NCBI RefSeq assembly: GCF_009932555.1
Contig: NZ_BLJO01000002.1
Coordinates: forward strand, 130,576 to 194,575
DNA length: 64,000 bases
Direction of reading: 5' to 3'
Source of the DNA: Steroidobacter agaridevorans
GTDB taxonomy: Bacteria; Pseudomonadota; Gammaproteobacteria; Steroidobacterales; Steroidobacteraceae
Of this stretch, positions 50,911 through 58,680 are shown in pieces (within the stretch, counting starts at the first letter, position 1; the number at the start of each line of letters is the position of its first letter). A model generated the notes under the pieces. It ran no database searches. It had not been told where the DNA came from and worked only from the letters and a program-made list of their open reading frames with translations. Made by a program: the position numbers and the translations under genes.

Positions 50911-52149
50911 ATGCCATTCGGCTTTCCGCCGCACGTGAAGATATTGCGCACACATTCTACGGATGAGTTCAGCAACTGGTCGGGGAGCCTGCGCTTCGTG
51001 CCGCGCTCGCAGGTCTGGCCCGCGAACGACGAGGCCGTCTGCGTGTATGTCAGAGACGCCGCGGCCCGCTCGAGAAACATCCGAGTGGCGGGCTCGGGGC
51101 ATTCTTCCTCGCCGCTGGTCGAGACGCCCGACATATTGATGTCGATGCGCGATCACCGTGGGCTGATTGACTACGATGCCGTTCGCAGCCAGGCCACCGT
51201 GGGCGCCGGCACGGTGCTGCATGACCTCGGGCCGATCCTGCATGACATCGGCATGAGCATGCAGAACCTGGGCGATGTGGATACGCAGACCATCGCGGGC
51301 GTCATCAGCACAGGCACGCATGGCTCCGGGCGCAAACTACAAAACATTTCCGCGACCTTGATCGGTGTGCGTGCAGTCACAGGCGCGGGCGAGATCGTCG
51401 AGTGGTCGATCGAGAAGCAACCGGATCTGATCGAGGCCGCGCGCGTGTCGATGGGGCTGCTTGGAATCTTTACCGCCGTGCGGCTGCAGCTCGAACCCAA
51501 GTATCGATTGCGACGCCGTGAGTACTGTGCGCGCACCGACGATTGTCTGGCGCATCTCGATGAGCTCGCCGATGCCCATCGCAACTTCGATTTCTACTGG
51601 TATCCCCGCCGCGATGAGGTCAAGTTGCGGACCCTCAATTTGCCCGAAACGCCGGTGCCAGACCTACCGTACGCGCGCTGCATCCACGAGCAGGAGGGCT
51701 TCAGTCACGAGATCATCGCCCGCGAGCGCGAATTGAAGTTCGAGGAGCTGGAGTATTTCGTGCCGGCGGAGGCAGGGCCATCCTGCTTTCGCGAGGTGAG
51801 ACGTCGGATTCTCGAGCGCCACCGCAAACATGTGGGCTGGCGCGTGTTGTATCGGCTCATTGCCAAGGACGAGGGCTTCCTCAGCCCGGTGCACGGGCGA
51901 GATTCAGTCGCGGTCTCGGTGCACCAGAACGCAAGCCTGCCGTATCAGGAGTATTTCGACGACATCGAGCCCATCCTGCGCGCCCATGACGGCCGTCCGC
52001 ATTGGGGCAAGAAACATTCGTTGCAGGGGGCGGCACTTGCGGCCCTGTATCCGCGTTGGAATGAATTCATGAAGCTGCGACGCCAGTTCGATCCGCAGGG
52101 TGTGTTCCTGACCGCGCCCATGGCGCGACTCCTGGGCGAGGAGGAGTGA
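50911..52149 (+). CDS. FAD-linked sugar-1,4-lactone oxidase (ALO family)
   Basis: The protein has 412 residues from the ATG at 50911. Starts at 50830 (TTG), 50902 and 50935 are also open and none has a ribosome site, so the exact N-terminus is uncertain. The FAD_binding_4 domain contains VAGSGHSSSPL, whose His is the covalent flavin site in this family, and TIAGVISTGTHGSG. The C-terminal D-arabinono-1,4-lactone oxidase domain includes FDFYWYPRRDEVKLRT and HWGKKH near the end, the substrate face. It would oxidise an aldonolactone or polyol, giving hydrogen peroxide. It is first of a four-gene set; its stop overlaps the next start. Confidence 0.88.
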   Translation: MPFGFPPHVKILRTHSTDEFSNWSGSLRFVPRSQVWPANDEAVCVYVRDAAARSRNIRVAGSGHSSSPLVETPDILMSMRDHRGLIDYDAVRSQATVGAGTVLHDLGPILHDIGMSMQNLGDVDTQTIAGVISTGTHGSGRKLQNISATLIGVRAVTGAGEIVEWSIEKQPDLIEAARVSMGLLGIFTAVRLQLEPKYRLRRREYCARTDDCLAHLDELADAHRNFDFYWYPRRDEVKLRTLNLPETPVPDLPYARCIHEQEGFSHEIIARERELKFEELEYFVPAEAGPSCFREVRRRILERHRKHVGWRVLYRLIAKDEGFLSPVHGRDSVAVSVHQNASLPYQEYFDDIEPILRAHDGRPHWGKKHSLQGAALAALYPRWNEFMKLRRQFDPQGVFLTAPMARLLGEEE

Positions 52150-52151
52150 GT

Positions 52152-52526
52152 GTGCTGAAGACCATCGGTGCCAAAGTATGGGCGATCCCAGGCGGCCACA
52201 TGCCGTTGCTCAGCTCGGGCGCCGAGCCTCGGGACACGAGCCGCGATGAGTTGTGTGTGCTCAACGCCGGGCATTTCGATGCGCATCTGCAGCTCACCAT
52301 CTATTACGAGGAGCACGAGCCGGTCGGTCCCTATCCATTGAAAGTGGCCGCGCAGCGCGTGCGGCACGTTCGGTTCAATGACCTGATCGATCCGCAGGCG
52401 CTGCCGCTCGATACGCCGTACGCCGCGTTGATCGTCGCCGATCATCCGGTGGTTGTGCAGTTCACGCGGCGAGATACCAGCCAGGCGGCCAATGCCATCG
52501 CGACCACACTAGCCTTCCCCGGGTGA
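52152..52526 (+). CDS. Sensory rhodopsin transducer-like protein (ASRT family)
   Basis: A 124-residue soluble protein. The GTG at 52152 is six bases after GGAGGAG; the GTG at 52146 overlaps the upstream stop and is too close to that site. It matches the Anabaena sensory rhodopsin transducer family: IGAKVWAIPGG, the Cys-containing LCVLNAGHFDAHLQLTIYYEE, EPVGPYPLKV, RVRHVRFNDL and PVVVQFTR. The family forms beta tetramers and, outside cyanobacteria, is mostly found without any rhodopsin, where a carbohydrate- or DNA-binding role has been suggested. No rhodopsin gene is in this window. It lies between two sugar-related enzymes. Confidence 0.85.
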   Translation: MLKTIGAKVWAIPGGHMPLLSSGAEPRDTSRDELCVLNAGHFDAHLQLTIYYEEHEPVGPYPLKVAAQRVRHVRFNDLIDPQALPLDTPYAALIVADHPVVVQFTRRDTSQAANAIATTLAFPG

Positions 52527-52530
52527 GCCG

Positions 52531-54195
52531 ATGATCGAAGATCTCTGGTACAAGAACTCGGTCGTCTACAGCCTGGATCTCGACACGTTCATGGACGCCA
52601 ACGGCGACGGCGTCGGCGATCTGCCGGGCCTGATCAACCGGCTCGACTATCTCAACTCGCTCGGCATCGATGTGATCTGGCTCGCCCCGTTCCAGCCTTC
52701 GCCGAATCGGGACAACGGCTATGACATCAGCGATTACTACGGCGTCGATCATCGCTACGGCTCGAGCGGCGACTTCGTCGAGTTCATGAACCATGCACGC
52801 AAGCGCGGCATGCGCGTGATCCTGGATCTGGTCGTCAACCACACCTCGAACGAGCACCCCTGGTTCAAGGCGGCGCGCAGCGATCCGGATTCGCAATATC
52901 GGGACTGGTACATCTGGTCGAAGAAGCGGCCGGCGGGTTGGAACAAGGGCATGGTGTTCCCCGGCGTGCAGAAGGCGGTGTGGACCCGCGATCCGGTGGC
53001 CAAGCTGTATTACCACCATCGCTTCTACGAGTTTCAGCCCGATCTCAACATGGACAACCCGCATGTGCGCGCGGAGATCCGGCGCATCATCGGTTATTGG
53101 CTGCAACTCGGCGTGGATGGCTTCCGGGTCGACGCCGTGCCGTTCATTCTCGAGTCGCGACTGAAGGGCGAGAAGCTGCGTTTCGACTATCTCGCCGAGA
53201 TTCGCCAGTTCCTGCAATGGCGTGCCGGCGATGCGGCGCTGCTGGGGGAGGCCAATGTCACACCCGAGGAGACGCAGCGATATTTCGGCGACGGCCGCGA
53301 TGGCTTGAACATGATGTTCAACTTCTGGGTCAACCAACATTTCTTCTTTGCGCTCGCGACGGGGGACACCGCGCCGCTGGAGCAGGCGCTCAAAGACACC
53401 GCCAAGATTCCGGAGGCGACGCAGTGGGCGGTGTTCCTGCGCAACCACGATGAGCTGGACATCGAGCGTCTGCCCAAGACGAAGCGCGACAAGGTGTTCG
53501 CGCGCTTCGGTCCTGAGCCAAACATGCAGCTGTACCATCGCGGCATTCGCCGACGACTCGCATCGATGCTGGGCGATCGTCGGCACATCGAGTTGGCGAA
53601 CAGTCTGATGTTTGCGTTGCCCGGATCGCCGGTGCTGCGCTATGGCGATGAGATCGGCATGGGCGACGATCTTGCGCGTAAGGAGCGGGCGGCGGTACGC
53701 ACGCCTATGCAATGGTCGAGCGAGCGCAACGCCGGATTCTCGACCGCGCAACGGCTCGCCAATGGCGTGATCTCCAAGGGGCCCTATGCGTATCAGACCG
53801 TGAATGTCGATGCACAACGACGCGATCCGGGCTCGCTGTTGAACTGGATGATCAAGATGATCCGGGTCCGCAAGGAATGTCCGGAGATCGGCTGGGGCGA
53901 ATGGACCCTGCTTCGCACGGGCGCGAAAGGTGTATTGGGTATGTGCTATTCCTGGCGCGGCAACCGCATCGTGGTCTTGCACAACTTCAATCGTCAGCCG
54001 CAACAGGTGAAGGTGGCGCTGGACGGCGAGGGCAGTGAGCGGCTCGTGAATCTGCTGGAAGTGGACGACAGCCTGGCGACCAGGCAGGGTCATCATGAGA
54101 TCGCGCTGACCGCGTTTGGTTATAAATGGTTTCGTGTAGGCGGCCTGAACTACGCGCTGCGCCGACAGCCCCCGGGGCCGCCCACAGGACACTGA
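52531..54195 (+). CDS. GH13 alpha-amylase family, trehalose synthase-like
   Basis: A 554-residue cytoplasmic enzyme without a signal peptide, starting 4 bases after the transducer-like gene. Conserved GH13 regions in order: DLVVNHTS, GFRVDAVPF with the nucleophile Asp, LLGEANV with the acid/base Glu, and FLRNHDELD with the third Asp. The opening WYKNSVVYSLDLDTFMDANGDG and the overall order match the GH13_16 trehalose synthase group, which interconverts maltose and trehalose. No fused maltokinase domain is present. The protein ends in a short beta domain and a Pro-rich tail. Substrate choice between trehalose synthase and other alpha-glucosyl transfer cannot be settled by eye. Confidence 0.88.
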   Translation: MIEDLWYKNSVVYSLDLDTFMDANGDGVGDLPGLINRLDYLNSLGIDVIWLAPFQPSPNRDNGYDISDYYGVDHRYGSSGDFVEFMNHARKRGMRVILDLVVNHTSNEHPWFKAARSDPDSQYRDWYIWSKKRPAGWNKGMVFPGVQKAVWTRDPVAKLYYHHRFYEFQPDLNMDNPHVRAEIRRIIGYWLQLGVDGFRVDAVPFILESRLKGEKLRFDYLAEIRQFLQWRAGDAALLGEANVTPEETQRYFGDGRDGLNMMFNFWVNQHFFFALATGDTAPLEQALKDTAKIPEATQWAVFLRNHDELDIERLPKTKRDKVFARFGPEPNMQLYHRGIRRRLASMLGDRRHIELANSLMFALPGSPVLRYGDEIGMGDDLARKERAAVRTPMQWSSERNAGFSTAQRLANGVISKGPYAYQTVNVDAQRRDPGSLLNWMIKMIRVRKECPEIGWGEWTLLRTGAKGVLGMCYSWRGNRIVVLHNFNRQPQQVKVALDGEGSERLVNLLEVDDSLATRQGHHEIALTAFGYKWFRVGGLNYALRRQPPGPPTGH

Positions 54196-54206
54196 AGAGA
54201 TTCCAG

Positions 54207-55163
54207 ATGCGCATTGGATTCCATGCTTCTCATGAGCAGTTCGCGCCATCGAAGCTGCTCGACTACACGATCGCAGCCGAGCAGGCAGGCTTCGATTGCG
54301 CGATGTCCTCGGATCATTTCAAGCCCTGGAGTCGATCGCAGGGACATTCTGGGTATTCCTGGTCGTGGCTCGGCGCCGCCATGGCGCGCACGAAGTTTCC
54401 AGTGGGAGTGATTTGTGCGGCGGGCTATCGATATCACCCCGCTGTCGTCGCGCAGGCGGCAGCGACGCTTGCGGAAATGTTTCCTGACCGGTTCTGGCTT
54501 GCACTCGGCAGTGGCGAGCGCGTGAATGAGGATGTCACGGGACTGGCCTGGCCGACGAAGCCCGAGCGCAACGAGAAGATGAGCGAATGCGCGCAGATCA
54601 TCCGGGCGTTGCTGAAGGGCGAGCGGGTGACGCATCGAGGGTCCGTGACGGTCGTCGATGGTGAGCTATTTTCCCGGCCGAAGAGGGCGCCGCTCATGCT
54701 CGGCGCGGCAGTGACCGAGGCCACGGCGGAGTTTGTTGGCGGCTGGAGCGATGGCTTGCTCACGGTGGCTGGCAAGCCGGCCCAGGTGAAGAAAGTCATC
54801 GACGCCTTCCGACGCGGGGGCGGCGAAGGCAAGCCGATTCACCTGCAAGTCGCGCTGAACTGGGCGCCGACCGAATCGGAGGCGTTGCAGGGCGCGTTCG
54901 ATCACTGGCGTTTCGTCACGCTTGGCGGCGATATCGGCTGGGAGCTGCGATCACCCGAGGATTACGAAACAGCCACGCGCTTCGTGCGGCCGGAGGACAT
55001 GCGGCAGAGCGTACTGATCTCTTCCGATCTGTCGCAGCACGCGGCGTGGTTGCACGAGTACGCTCAACTCGGCGTCGACCATGTGTACTTGCATCAGGTC
55101 GACTTGAATCAACGAGGCTTTCTGGAGGCCTTCGCGAAAGTGCTGCCGCAGTTGAGGACATGA
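54207..55163 (+). CDS. LLM-class flavin-dependent oxidoreductase
   Basis: A 318-residue TIM-barrel protein, start at ATG 54207 after GAAGAG. It opens MRIGFHASHEQFAPSKLLDYTIAAEQAGFD, has SSDHFKPW and a short FPVGVICAAGYRYHPAVVAQAAATLAEMFPDRFWLALGSGE segment that identify the luciferase-like monooxygenase superfamily. It resembles the non-F420 group (TIGR03885 type), which probably uses FMN. Substrate unknown. It is last in the lactone oxidase / transducer-like / GH13 set, 11 bases after GH13. Confidence 0.87.
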   Translation: MRIGFHASHEQFAPSKLLDYTIAAEQAGFDCAMSSDHFKPWSRSQGHSGYSWSWLGAAMARTKFPVGVICAAGYRYHPAVVAQAAATLAEMFPDRFWLALGSGERVNEDVTGLAWPTKPERNEKMSECAQIIRALLKGERVTHRGSVTVVDGELFSRPKRAPLMLGAAVTEATAEFVGGWSDGLLTVAGKPAQVKKVIDAFRRGGGEGKPIHLQVALNWAPTESEALQGAFDHWRFVTLGGDIGWELRSPEDYETATRFVRPEDMRQSVLISSDLSQHAAWLHEYAQLGVDHVYLHQVDLNQRGFLEAFAKVLPQLRT

Positions 55164-55262
55164 GAGCGAGCCTTTTGCGGCATCGCGCTCCCGCTCGGCC
55201 ATTGACTTTTCTATGGGGCGAGCGCGTGATGACCTCGTATAAGAAGAGTCAGGGGGAGCCTC

Positions 55263-55745
55263 ATGAAACGTCCAATCGCAGCAATTCTGCTGCTCGCAGC
55301 TTTGCCTGTCACAGCCGGTCCGCCAGTCGCGGTGTGGATGGATGTTGTGACGATATTCGATGCGAACAGGATTGCTTCTGGCACGTTCACTGCGACGGGA
55401 GCGATCAATGAGCAGGGCACGTTCATCGATACGCCCCAATTCTTAGGCGCTGCGGTTCACATCACACGGTTGTTGAGCACATCCGGCGGCGAGTACATCA
55501 CTATCGAAATCAATGGCACTCACGTGGCGGGGTCGAAGGTCGCCCCCACCTGGTGTCCGGCACCGCCAGCCGTCCCGGGAACGGTGCTGGTGGGCGAAAT
55601 CGGTCACTGGAAGATCGTCTCCGGCACAGGACCGTATGCCACGTTGCAAGGGACGGGTGCGTGGGCAAGCTGGGTGACAACGACACCTTCATTTGAGCCC
55701 TTGTCAGCGAAGGAGTGCCTCAGCGGAATGGCGCAGAATTTGTAG
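55263..55745 (+). CDS. Small secreted beta-rich protein, unknown
   Basis: A 160-residue protein with a signal peptide (MKRPIAAILLLAALPVTA) and a ribosome site GGGGGAG upstream. The mature part alternates beta strands and turns: ASGTFTATGAINEQG, GEYITIEINGTHV, and WKIVSGTGPYATLQGTGAW, the last like the closing strand pair of lipocalin-like or allene-oxide-cyclase-like barrels. Two Cys (in TWCPAP and KECLSG) may form a disulfide. No family could be assigned. It has its own gap on both sides and is probably a single gene. Confidence 0.75.
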   Translation: MKRPIAAILLLAALPVTAGPPVAVWMDVVTIFDANRIASGTFTATGAINEQGTFIDTPQFLGAAVHITRLLSTSGGEYITIEINGTHVAGSKVAPTWCPAPPAVPGTVLVGEIGHWKIVSGTGPYATLQGTGAWASWVTTTPSFEPLSAKECLSGMAQNL

Positions 55746-55818
55746 TTGGCGGAATGTCGGGGCGCGGCGGCGGGGTTCGTCCTCTGGATACCCAAACGAG
55801 CTACAAGAGGAAACGGCC

Positions 55819-56493
55819 ATGCGCAAGCTGATCTCGATCAACCATGTTTCGCTCGATGGTGTCATGCAGTCGCCCGGCGCGTCGCAGGAGGATCCCAGGG
55901 GTGGCTTCGAGCTCGGCGGCTGGATCGCTCCTTATATGAACGAAGCCTTGGGCAAAGGATTGGTTGATGCGGTGTCCGGCCGCTTCGATCTGCTCTTGGG
56001 CCGCCGCACCTATGAAATGCTAGCCGCGTATTGGCCGCATGCCGGGGACAACCCGATCACGAACGCCTTCAATCGAGCGATCAAATACGTGGCGACGCGA
56101 GGCACGCACGAATTCGATTGGGTCAACACGCAGGTGCTGCCGGGCGATGCGGTTGAGGCGGCGCGCCGGCTGAAGTCTGAAACCGGGCCCGACATCCAGG
56201 TCTATGGCAGCAGCAGTTTTCTGCAGTCGCTGATCGCGGCCGATCTGATCGATGAATATGTGATTCGAACCTATCCGATCGTTCTTGGCAGCGGTAAGCG
56301 CCTGTTCGAGGCAGGAGCGCCCCCGCGCGCGCTCAAGCTCGTAGAGACGCAAGCCTCATCCACCGGCGTCATCGTCAGCCGCTATCAACCGGAGGGCGCC
56401 GTGAAGTCAGCCTCGTCCGAGCAAGAGCCGTCCGATGCAGAAAAGGCGCGCCGTCGGCGTCTTGCGGCCGAGGACGCTCGACAGCGCACATGA
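55819..56493 (+). CDS. Dihydrofolate reductase-like (RibD C-terminal) protein
   Basis: A 224-residue protein starting at ATG 55819, about eight bases after AGAGGA. It has the family layout: MRKLISINHVSLDGVM, LLLGRRTYEMLAAYWP, and the nucleotide loop IQVYGSSSFLQSLIAADLIDEY followed by PIVLGSGKRLF. These proteins bind NADPH; the substrate is unknown and true DHFR activity is unlikely. The last 30 residues (EKARRRRLAAEDAR) are charged and beyond the family's usual length. Confidence 0.88.
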   Translation: MRKLISINHVSLDGVMQSPGASQEDPRGGFELGGWIAPYMNEALGKGLVDAVSGRFDLLLGRRTYEMLAAYWPHAGDNPITNAFNRAIKYVATRGTHEFDWVNTQVLPGDAVEAARRLKSETGPDIQVYGSSSFLQSLIAADLIDEYVIRTYPIVLGSGKRLFEAGAPPRALKLVETQASSTGVIVSRYQPEGAVKSASSEQEPSDAEKARRRRLAAEDARQRT

Positions 56494-56507
56494 TCGAAGG
56501 GTTCAGG

Positions 56508-56814
56508 TTACGCCTTGCGCTTTGGGCCCATCGCGAGCTTCACGTCCTCGGGAATAGCGTATTCGGTCGCGATGTACTCCGAATCCATCAGGCCGAATTG
56601 CTCGCGTTGGACGACGTAGCCCCAATACGCCTCGGCCGCTTCCATGACGAGGCACTTGCGCGCGGACGCATCGGGTTGGCGGGTGAGCGCGGCGACATCC
56701 GCATCGTACTGGCGGAGCGCGTCGAGCGTTTTTGAGCTTGCGGCCAGAGATCCCAAGCGAGGCAGCGGCCTCGCCGGCGAGCAGGGAGTCAATCGGGTTA
56801 TCGAACTTGACCAC
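56508..56814 (-). pseudogene. Small DUF6665-like gene with apparent frameshift
   Basis: Two frames carry halves of one small protein. From GTG 56814 the reading is VKFDNPIDSLLAGEAAASLG up to SGRKLK. The rest, LDALRQYDADVAAL to a normal stop at 56508, is in another frame. Removing one A from the A5 run (T5 at 56729-56733 on the plus strand) joins them into a clean protein of about 100 residues resembling DUF6665. As written the first frame continues into Arg/Pro-rich sequence, so it is broken unless the ribosome shifts or the run is a sequencing error. The family name is from memory. Confidence 0.6.
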
Positions 56815-56821
56815 GCGCTCG

Positions 56822-56827
56822 ATTATA
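56822..56827 (-). promoter_or_regulatory. TATAAT -10 box of the small DUF gene
   Basis: A perfect TATAAT on the minus strand ends eight bases before the GTG start, so the message would be leaderless or nearly so. The only TTGACG upstream is 25 bases away, too far for a standard -35. Confidence 0.45.
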
Positions 56828-56854
56828 CCGAGCCGTGCGGGCGGAGCGCGTCCG

Positions 56855-57691
56855 TCAACGACTGTCGGACGTGCTTACCAGGCGTCGGTATTGGCCGAGG
56901 TGACGGATCGCGTGCTGTTCCTTGCCTTGCGCTTCATACAACCGCGCCAGATTGAAATGGCCGTCGGCCATGTTCGGATCTTCGCTGAGCGCGGCTTGAT
57001 ACGCTTCGATCGCATCGTCGATCTTGCCGAGGTCTTCCAGCACGACGCCGAGATTGAACATCAGCACTGGATTCGCGCCGCATTCCTGCAGGCCGCGGCG
57101 ATACACGATCTCCGCCTTCTTCTCATCGTGACGCGAGTGGAGCAGGCGGCCCAGGTTGATCCAGGCGCCGACGTAATCGGGCTCGAGCTCCACGGCGCGC
57201 TCGTAGGCGGCCTGAGCGGCCTTCAGGTCGGTGTCTTCGAGCGCCAGGGCCTTATCGAACCAATCATCGGCCGTTTCAGCCGGCGCCGATTCGGCGACAG
57301 CCTCTTTGTGTTCCACGACGCGGATGACGCCATTCTCGACGCTCACATCCAGGCCGAGCACGTACTGGCCATCGTCGACCTGAAAATGATTCTTGCCGTC
57401 GCGAACCACGACGCGATCGCCCACCGCGCTGATGCTGAGGCCCGACAGCGGCATCTGCTCGGGCAGGTGACGACGCAGATCTTCGAGGGAGCGATTGATG
57501 CGACGACGGGAGATCTTCGCTTCGAGCAACGCGCGCGCGGCGCGTAGCACGATGAGATCCTGAAAGGAAAAGAGCAGCTGGCGCTTGGGGCCGCGCGCGG
57601 GTTGCACGAAGCCGGTTTTGATCAGCCCACGGATGGTGCTGCGAGACAGGCGCAGCACCCGTTCTACATCTTGAACACTGAACGTCTGCAC
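56855..57691 (-). CDS. MerR-type HTH / TPR protein
   Basis: A 278-residue fusion. Residues 1-75 form a MerR-like winged helix: FSVQDVERVLRLSRSTIRGLIKTGFVQPARG and FQDLIVLRAARAL. A middle segment (about 80-130) is beta-rich. From about 150 to the end there are three tetratricopeptide units: AQAAYERAVELEPDYVGAWINLGRLLH, AEIVYRRGLQECGANPVLMFNLGVVLEDLG and AIEAYQAALSEDPNMADGHFNLARLYEAQG. The ATG at 57691 is 76 bases after the Ku stop on the same strand. It may be a partner or regulator of the repair operon; no ligand site is evident. Confidence 0.88.
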   Translation of the reverse strand: MQTFSVQDVERVLRLSRSTIRGLIKTGFVQPARGPKRQLLFSFQDLIVLRAARALLEAKISRRRINRSLEDLRRHLPEQMPLSGLSISAVGDRVVVRDGKNHFQVDDGQYVLGLDVSVENGVIRVVEHKEAVAESAPAETADDWFDKALALEDTDLKAAQAAYERAVELEPDYVGAWINLGRLLHSRHDEKKAEIVYRRGLQECGANPVLMFNLGVVLEDLGKIDDAIEAYQAALSEDPNMADGHFNLARLYEAQGKEQHAIRHLGQYRRLVSTSDSR

Positions 57692-57767
57692 TCGGGTAAG
57701 CCCGCCAAGGCGGTGGATACGGCAGGATCGCCTCAGGGACGACCGGCCGCCGCGGCCACCTCAGCCC

Positions 57768-58640
57768 TCAGCGTTTGCTCGCCTTACGCGCAGGCTTCTC
57801 CGCCTGTTCGACTCTCTTCGGCGCCTTCCGTGGTCCGAGCTTGGCGACATTCGCCTTCGCGGTTTCGGTCTTGGTGAGACTCGCGCGCAGGGCTTCCATC
57901 AGATCGATGACCTTGCCGCCTGTCTCGACCGGGCCTTCGGCCACGGAAATCTCCTGGCCTTCGACCTTCTTCTGAATGGCCGCCTCGATGCGGGAGCGCA
58001 CGTCGTCGACGTACGCGGTGGGATCGAACGCTGCGGTGGTTTGCTGCTCGATCAATTGCTTGGCGAGCTTCAGCTCCGGGGCTTTCACGTCTGGCTTTGT
58101 CACGTCGACCTCGGTCGCCGCGCGCACTTCGGTCGCGAAGTGCAACTGTTGCATCGTGAGCACATCGCCGACGGGGCGCAGCGCCACGAGATAAGACTTG
58201 CCACGCGCGGCCCAACGGCCGATGGCACAACGTTTAGTGTCCTTCAGGGCTTCGTTCAACAAGCCGTAGGGTTTGTTGCCGCCCTTGTCGGGCGCCAGAT
58301 AGTACGTCTTGTCGAAATACACCGGATCGATGGACTCGATCGGCACGAACTCGGCGATGTCGATGGAATGGGTGCCGATTTCTTCCATCGCTTTGATTTC
58401 TTCGTTGCTGAACTGGACGTACTGATCCTTGGAGAACTCGTACCCCTTGATCATGTCGTCGCGTTCGACCGTCTGACCGTCCTTCAAGCACACGTACTGC
58501 TGTTTCAGCCGTGAGCCACAACCCTTGTGTAACAGGTTGAAGGAAATGGAATTCGCGGTCTGGGTCGCGGTGTACAGCTTGACTGGAATCGCAACCAGAC
58601 CGAAGGAAATCGTCAATGAACCGATGGAGCGCATGGCCAT
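57768..58640 (-). CDS. ku: Ku DNA-end-binding protein (NHEJ)
   Basis: A 290-residue bacterial Ku. The start at 58640 gives MAMRSIGSLTISFGLVAIPVKLYTAT, the conserved N-terminus; longer frames upstream run into LigD. Core motifs include KGYEFSKDQYVQFSNEEIKA, YYLAPDKGG, and VALRPVGDVLTMQQLHFATEVR. A Lys-rich tail follows (about 250-290), which in other Ku proteins aids DNA sliding and LigD contact. It forms a homodimeric ring on broken ends. It lies 40 bases after ligD on the same strand. Confidence 0.96.
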   Translation of the reverse strand: MAMRSIGSLTISFGLVAIPVKLYTATQTANSISFNLLHKGCGSRLKQQYVCLKDGQTVERDDMIKGYEFSKDQYVQFSNEEIKAMEEIGTHSIDIAEFVPIESIDPVYFDKTYYLAPDKGGNKPYGLLNEALKDTKRCAIGRWAARGKSYLVALRPVGDVLTMQQLHFATEVRAATEVDVTKPDVKAPELKLAKQLIEQQTTAAFDPTAYVDDVRSRIEAAIQKKVEGQEISVAEGPVETGGKVIDLMEALRASLTKTETAKANVAKLGPRKAPKRVEQAEKPARKASKR

Positions 58641-58680
58641 GAGGGGTACCTTTTCGACTGGCTTTACCTTCAGTCGAGTC

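Noticed and set aside
56814..56870. TTGACG as a -35 box for the small DUF gene
   Set aside because: It is 25 bases from TATAAT, too far for a standard promoter.
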